This document shows, piece by piece, positions 61,401 through 64,000 of a DNA stretch of 64,000 nt. How positions within the stretch are numbered: position 1 is the first letter of the stretch; each line of letters begins with the position of its first letter. Source of the stretch: Halocafeteria seosinensis (Eukaryota > Sar > Bigyra > Bicosoecida). Both the position numbers and the translations under genes were made by a program. Under the pieces are notes generated by a model that did no database searches, had not been told where the DNA came from, and worked only from the letters and a program-made list of their open reading frames with translations. The stretch lies in the NCBI GenBank assembly GCA_001687465.1, contig LVLI01000249.1:1-64000 (forward strand). Direction: 5' to 3'.

Positions 61401-61671
61401 TGATTACGCTTTGACTCTCCATACCATTCAACAAGCAGTGTACAGCTTGCTTTCCGTAGTAGCGATTTTCGCTTGTTGCTTGCCTCACCACTGAATTCGG
61501 TCCGCAGCGGTGATGCAGCATGACATCAGGCGGATGTCCATGAATATCCGGCTCCGAAGAACACGTAGGGGTACACGTTTGTATATTTCGTCATGTGCAG
61601 GGTGCCAAAGTACAAATCGTTCCTGAGCCCCAAATCAATGATTGGTTCGCTGCACCAACTAGTCATACTGT

Positions 61672-61686
61672 AATATATATATATAT
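61672..61686. repeat. TA dinucleotide run
   Basis: About seven alternating TA units in the spacer between the fusion gene and the ABCA gene. Confidence 0.85.
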
Positions 61687-61842
61687 GGCCTGCTCTAACC
61701 CACGATGAATATAAACGACTAGACTACCCTTCAAGGAATTCGTTCACTTTCAAATGATACCAGGATATTCTGTAATTCGCATGTGTCCTCGATCGACTCT
61801 ACCGGTACTGATCATAACCAACTACCCTGACCGTGGTGCGGA

Positions 61843-64000
61843 CTACGTTGACCTTTCCCCCGCCACAGTCTGGTCCGGCTGCTGTTGCGATTGTTGCTGC
61901 ACACGCATGCCGCGTGAAGTATTACGCTCCTCTTCCTGTTGAGCGGCAAAGTAATTGAAAACCTGCTCAAGGGAGGTTTGGGAAAGAGCATACTCCTGGA
62001 TGCTCAAGAAAGACTTTGCACTCTCCAAATGACCAAACATCTCTCCAAGTCTCATAGTTTGAGGAGGAATCTTGAAACTCAGGAGACTAGATTGTCTTTC
62101 GATGAGCTCAGCCCCTTGGAATGTTTCCTGTACATAGTTTAGAGCCGCTTTGATTTGCTGTTCTTCAGTCCACCATTCAGTAAATTCCGCAACGGTGACG
62201 GCTTCATCAGAGCCACTGATATTGGCATGGATCATCCAACCATTCCCGTCAGGACGAATTTCATTCATCATGTGAGGATCTCCAAGTTGTTGACAAACCC
62301 TAGGAAGCGAGGCTTTCCCTACCTTCAAAGAACCAATGTTTTCGTTAGTCGTAGTCGGCGAAAGCTGGCTAGCAAGCGCTCGCTCAACATCATGTATGGC
62401 AGCTTCCTTCGGCCGGCCAAGTTTCAGCCGCATTTGATATCCTTGAGCGTGAGTATTCTTGATGTGTTGAATGGAACCAAGGCAGCGCATTCTCCCGCCG
62501 ACCATGATACCCACACGAGTGGCTAAGGCTTCGCATTCTTCCATCGAATGGGTAGTCAAGATTATTGACGCCTCCCGTCGTCGAGTAGATATGTCGGCAA
62601 TTATGTCCCACATCACACGACGAGTGACGGGGTCCATTCCCGTGGACGGTTCATCCATGAAGAGCAGTGGTGGATTCCCCACTAACGCGATGGCAACAGA
62701 AAGTTTCCGCTTGTTCCCACCAGAAAGAGAACCCGCACGTTTGTTTTCAAATTCTCCAAGACTCATCTGCCGAATCTTTTCCTTCACCACCGATTCAATT
62801 CTGTCGTTATCAATACCCTGTGAGTGTGCTCAATATAAATACCACCGTCAGCCGACAATTAACGCAGCGAAGCAGCTTGTCAAGCAATGACCCGTACCTT
62901 GATCTTGGCGAATAACTCCAGATGCTCTCGCACGGTAAGTAGTTCTAACAAAGCTTCAAACTGGGGGCAGTAACCGAGAAGTGTTCGTAACTGGTTTTGA
63001 TCTGATACAATGTCGTAGCCGGCCAAGCGTGCATGACCAGACGTAGGCAATATATCTCCGGTGAGCATTTTCTGCATAGTCATCGTGAGGTGAGCAAGAT
63101 TCAGCTATACCGGTAGTTATTTTACTTACCAATGTCGATGTCTTGCCCGCACCATTAATACCCAAGAAACCAAAAACTTCTCCGGCTGGCACTCCAAAGC
63201 TGATGTCCCGGACTGCTACTTTGCCTCCAGAATAGATCTTTCTTAAATGTTGCAATAGTATTACATCGTCAGAAGCAGAATACAGTGATCCCTGTTCATC
63301 GCAGCGTTCCGATTCTCGCTTGACATCGGGGTCAATTTCATGCTCATCCAGTGGTCTTTCGTTAGAGGGCTTTGGAGTAGGTTGTAACTTCGCCAACCAA
63401 TCGGGACGCGCGAGGACATAATCTATAGCAACTGCCAATCCAAAATAGACAACACTCAACACTGCCATATATACAATGTTATCTAGCGTAGCTTCTGAGT
63501 TCAGTGCACTGAGCGGTCCTGGTACGTCGAAGGCCCCGCTATCGCCTCCACTGTCGTCTTGAGCGGAGGCGTCGTCTTCGCATTGATTCAGAATACGTAG
63601 CACTGAGAGAAACGACAGGTCAACTAATCCCATTCCCAAGGCATATCCCGGCAGGAACAAATAAATGTACCGAAGGGCTTCATCAGCCTCGCAAGTAGAG
63701 GATACTTGCGCCATAATAAAGGAGGCCAGAACCAAGATCATTGAGATCATGTTCACGAAAAGGACAAAGTTCTGAGCCGCACTGTACTTCTTAAAGAAGA
63801 ATGAAATGCAGTATGTAAACCCGGATACGGAACTTCCATAAAAAAGGAATAATAAAAAGAGAGCTGCAAGTCGCGATTGGTCCTGAGAAACGAATTCCCG
63901 TACATCGAATGCTGCAATCATTGCTATGCTTCCAAACATTGGAAGCATATAAGAGGAAAAGTCCCACACAAACGTCGAAATCCAATATGCCCAAATCGAA
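61843..64000 (-). CDS. ABCA-subfamily ABC transporter, C-terminal half, 5' end outside window
   Basis: The 3' part of a minus-strand gene for a large lipid-type ABC transporter. Visible exons are 63130-64000 (continuing beyond the window), 62898-63071 and 61843-62817, giving 672 codons and the stop. The part starts in the second membrane domain, with several helices (LFLLFLFYGSSVSGFTY, NMISMILVLASFIMA and others), followed by a linker and the second nucleotide-binding domain. That domain has Walker A GINGAGKTSTL, the Q-loop GYCPQFEALLELLT, signature LSGGNKRKLSVAIALVG, Walker B PLLFMDEPSTGMDP and the H-loop LTTHSMEE. A regulatory-type ABCA tail of about 170 residues ends in a Gln-rich stretch. 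Substrate and the missing first half cannot be determined from this window. Confidence 0.95.

Larger units (their letters stand above)
61088..61842. other. Region between fusion copy B and the ABCA gene
   Basis: Convergent 3' flanks of both genes, about 755 bases. A 90-codon plus frame at 61142-61414 has no recognisable features. A 20-base perfect palindrome (61381-61400) and a TA run (about 61672-61686) are listed separately. Confidence 0.5.

Overview
The window is nuclear DNA from a ciliated single-celled eukaryote. Coding regions are broken by short GT-AG introns, mostly 47 to 130 bases, with phases that can be checked by reading through the joins. An axonemal dynein heavy chain and an epsilon-tubulin show that the lineage builds cilia with triplet-type centrioles. 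All three stop codons are used and the genetic code looks standard. Genes are close together on both strands, and there are no operons, CRISPR arrays or tRNAs that I could see. I cannot name the species. A protist of the stramenopile or a related group would fit (HSF regulator, ABCA transporter, MLRQ-type subunits), but that is a guess.

Region by region. Positions 1-2712 hold no intact gene. They hold a decayed partial copy of the helicase gene split by a 106-base insert with 9-base direct repeats, a second copy of part of that insert, and a roughly 420-470 base tandem duplication of the helicase leader. A very large DDX60-like helicase follows (2745-10027), then a complete 4302-residue axonemal dynein heavy chain (11125-24323), which faces MCM6 on the minus strand (24448-27808). 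Ribokinase (28318-29649), an uncharacterised IQ/coiled-coil protein (29795-32683, minus) and a heat-shock-factor-type regulator (33428-35390) come next. Two tiny paralogous NDUFA4/MLRQ-like genes (35669-36065 and 36961-37398, minus) lie beyond them and were recovered only by joining exons. A damaged leucine-rich-repeat gene (37960-38815), epsilon-tubulin (39044-41158) and the ribosome-assembly factor REI1/ZNF622 (41188-42818, minus) follow. After an uncharacterised ORF (44006-44887) come the first of two GPCR-EamA transporter fusion proteins (46292-48785, minus), a TPR protein (49817-52686), a minus-strand group of an SLC25A34/35-like mitochondrial carrier, an unknown protein and a CLYBL-like lyase (53131-57440), the second GPCR-EamA fusion (58278-61087), and the 3' half of an ABCA transporter that runs off the window (61843-64000, minus).

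The most unusual content is the pair of paralogous membrane proteins that join a seven-helix receptor-like domain (cAMP-receptor-like look) to a ten-helix EamA/DMT-type transporter domain in one polypeptide. Both domains and the intron positions near the 3' end are conserved between the copies, so this is unlikely to be a gene-model error. Functional links between neighbouring genes are few, as expected for a nuclear genome. The ciliary genes (dynein, TUBE1), the replication and translation housekeeping genes (MCM6, REI1) and the mitochondrial genes (MLRQ pair, carrier, CLYBL-like) each belong to separate processes.
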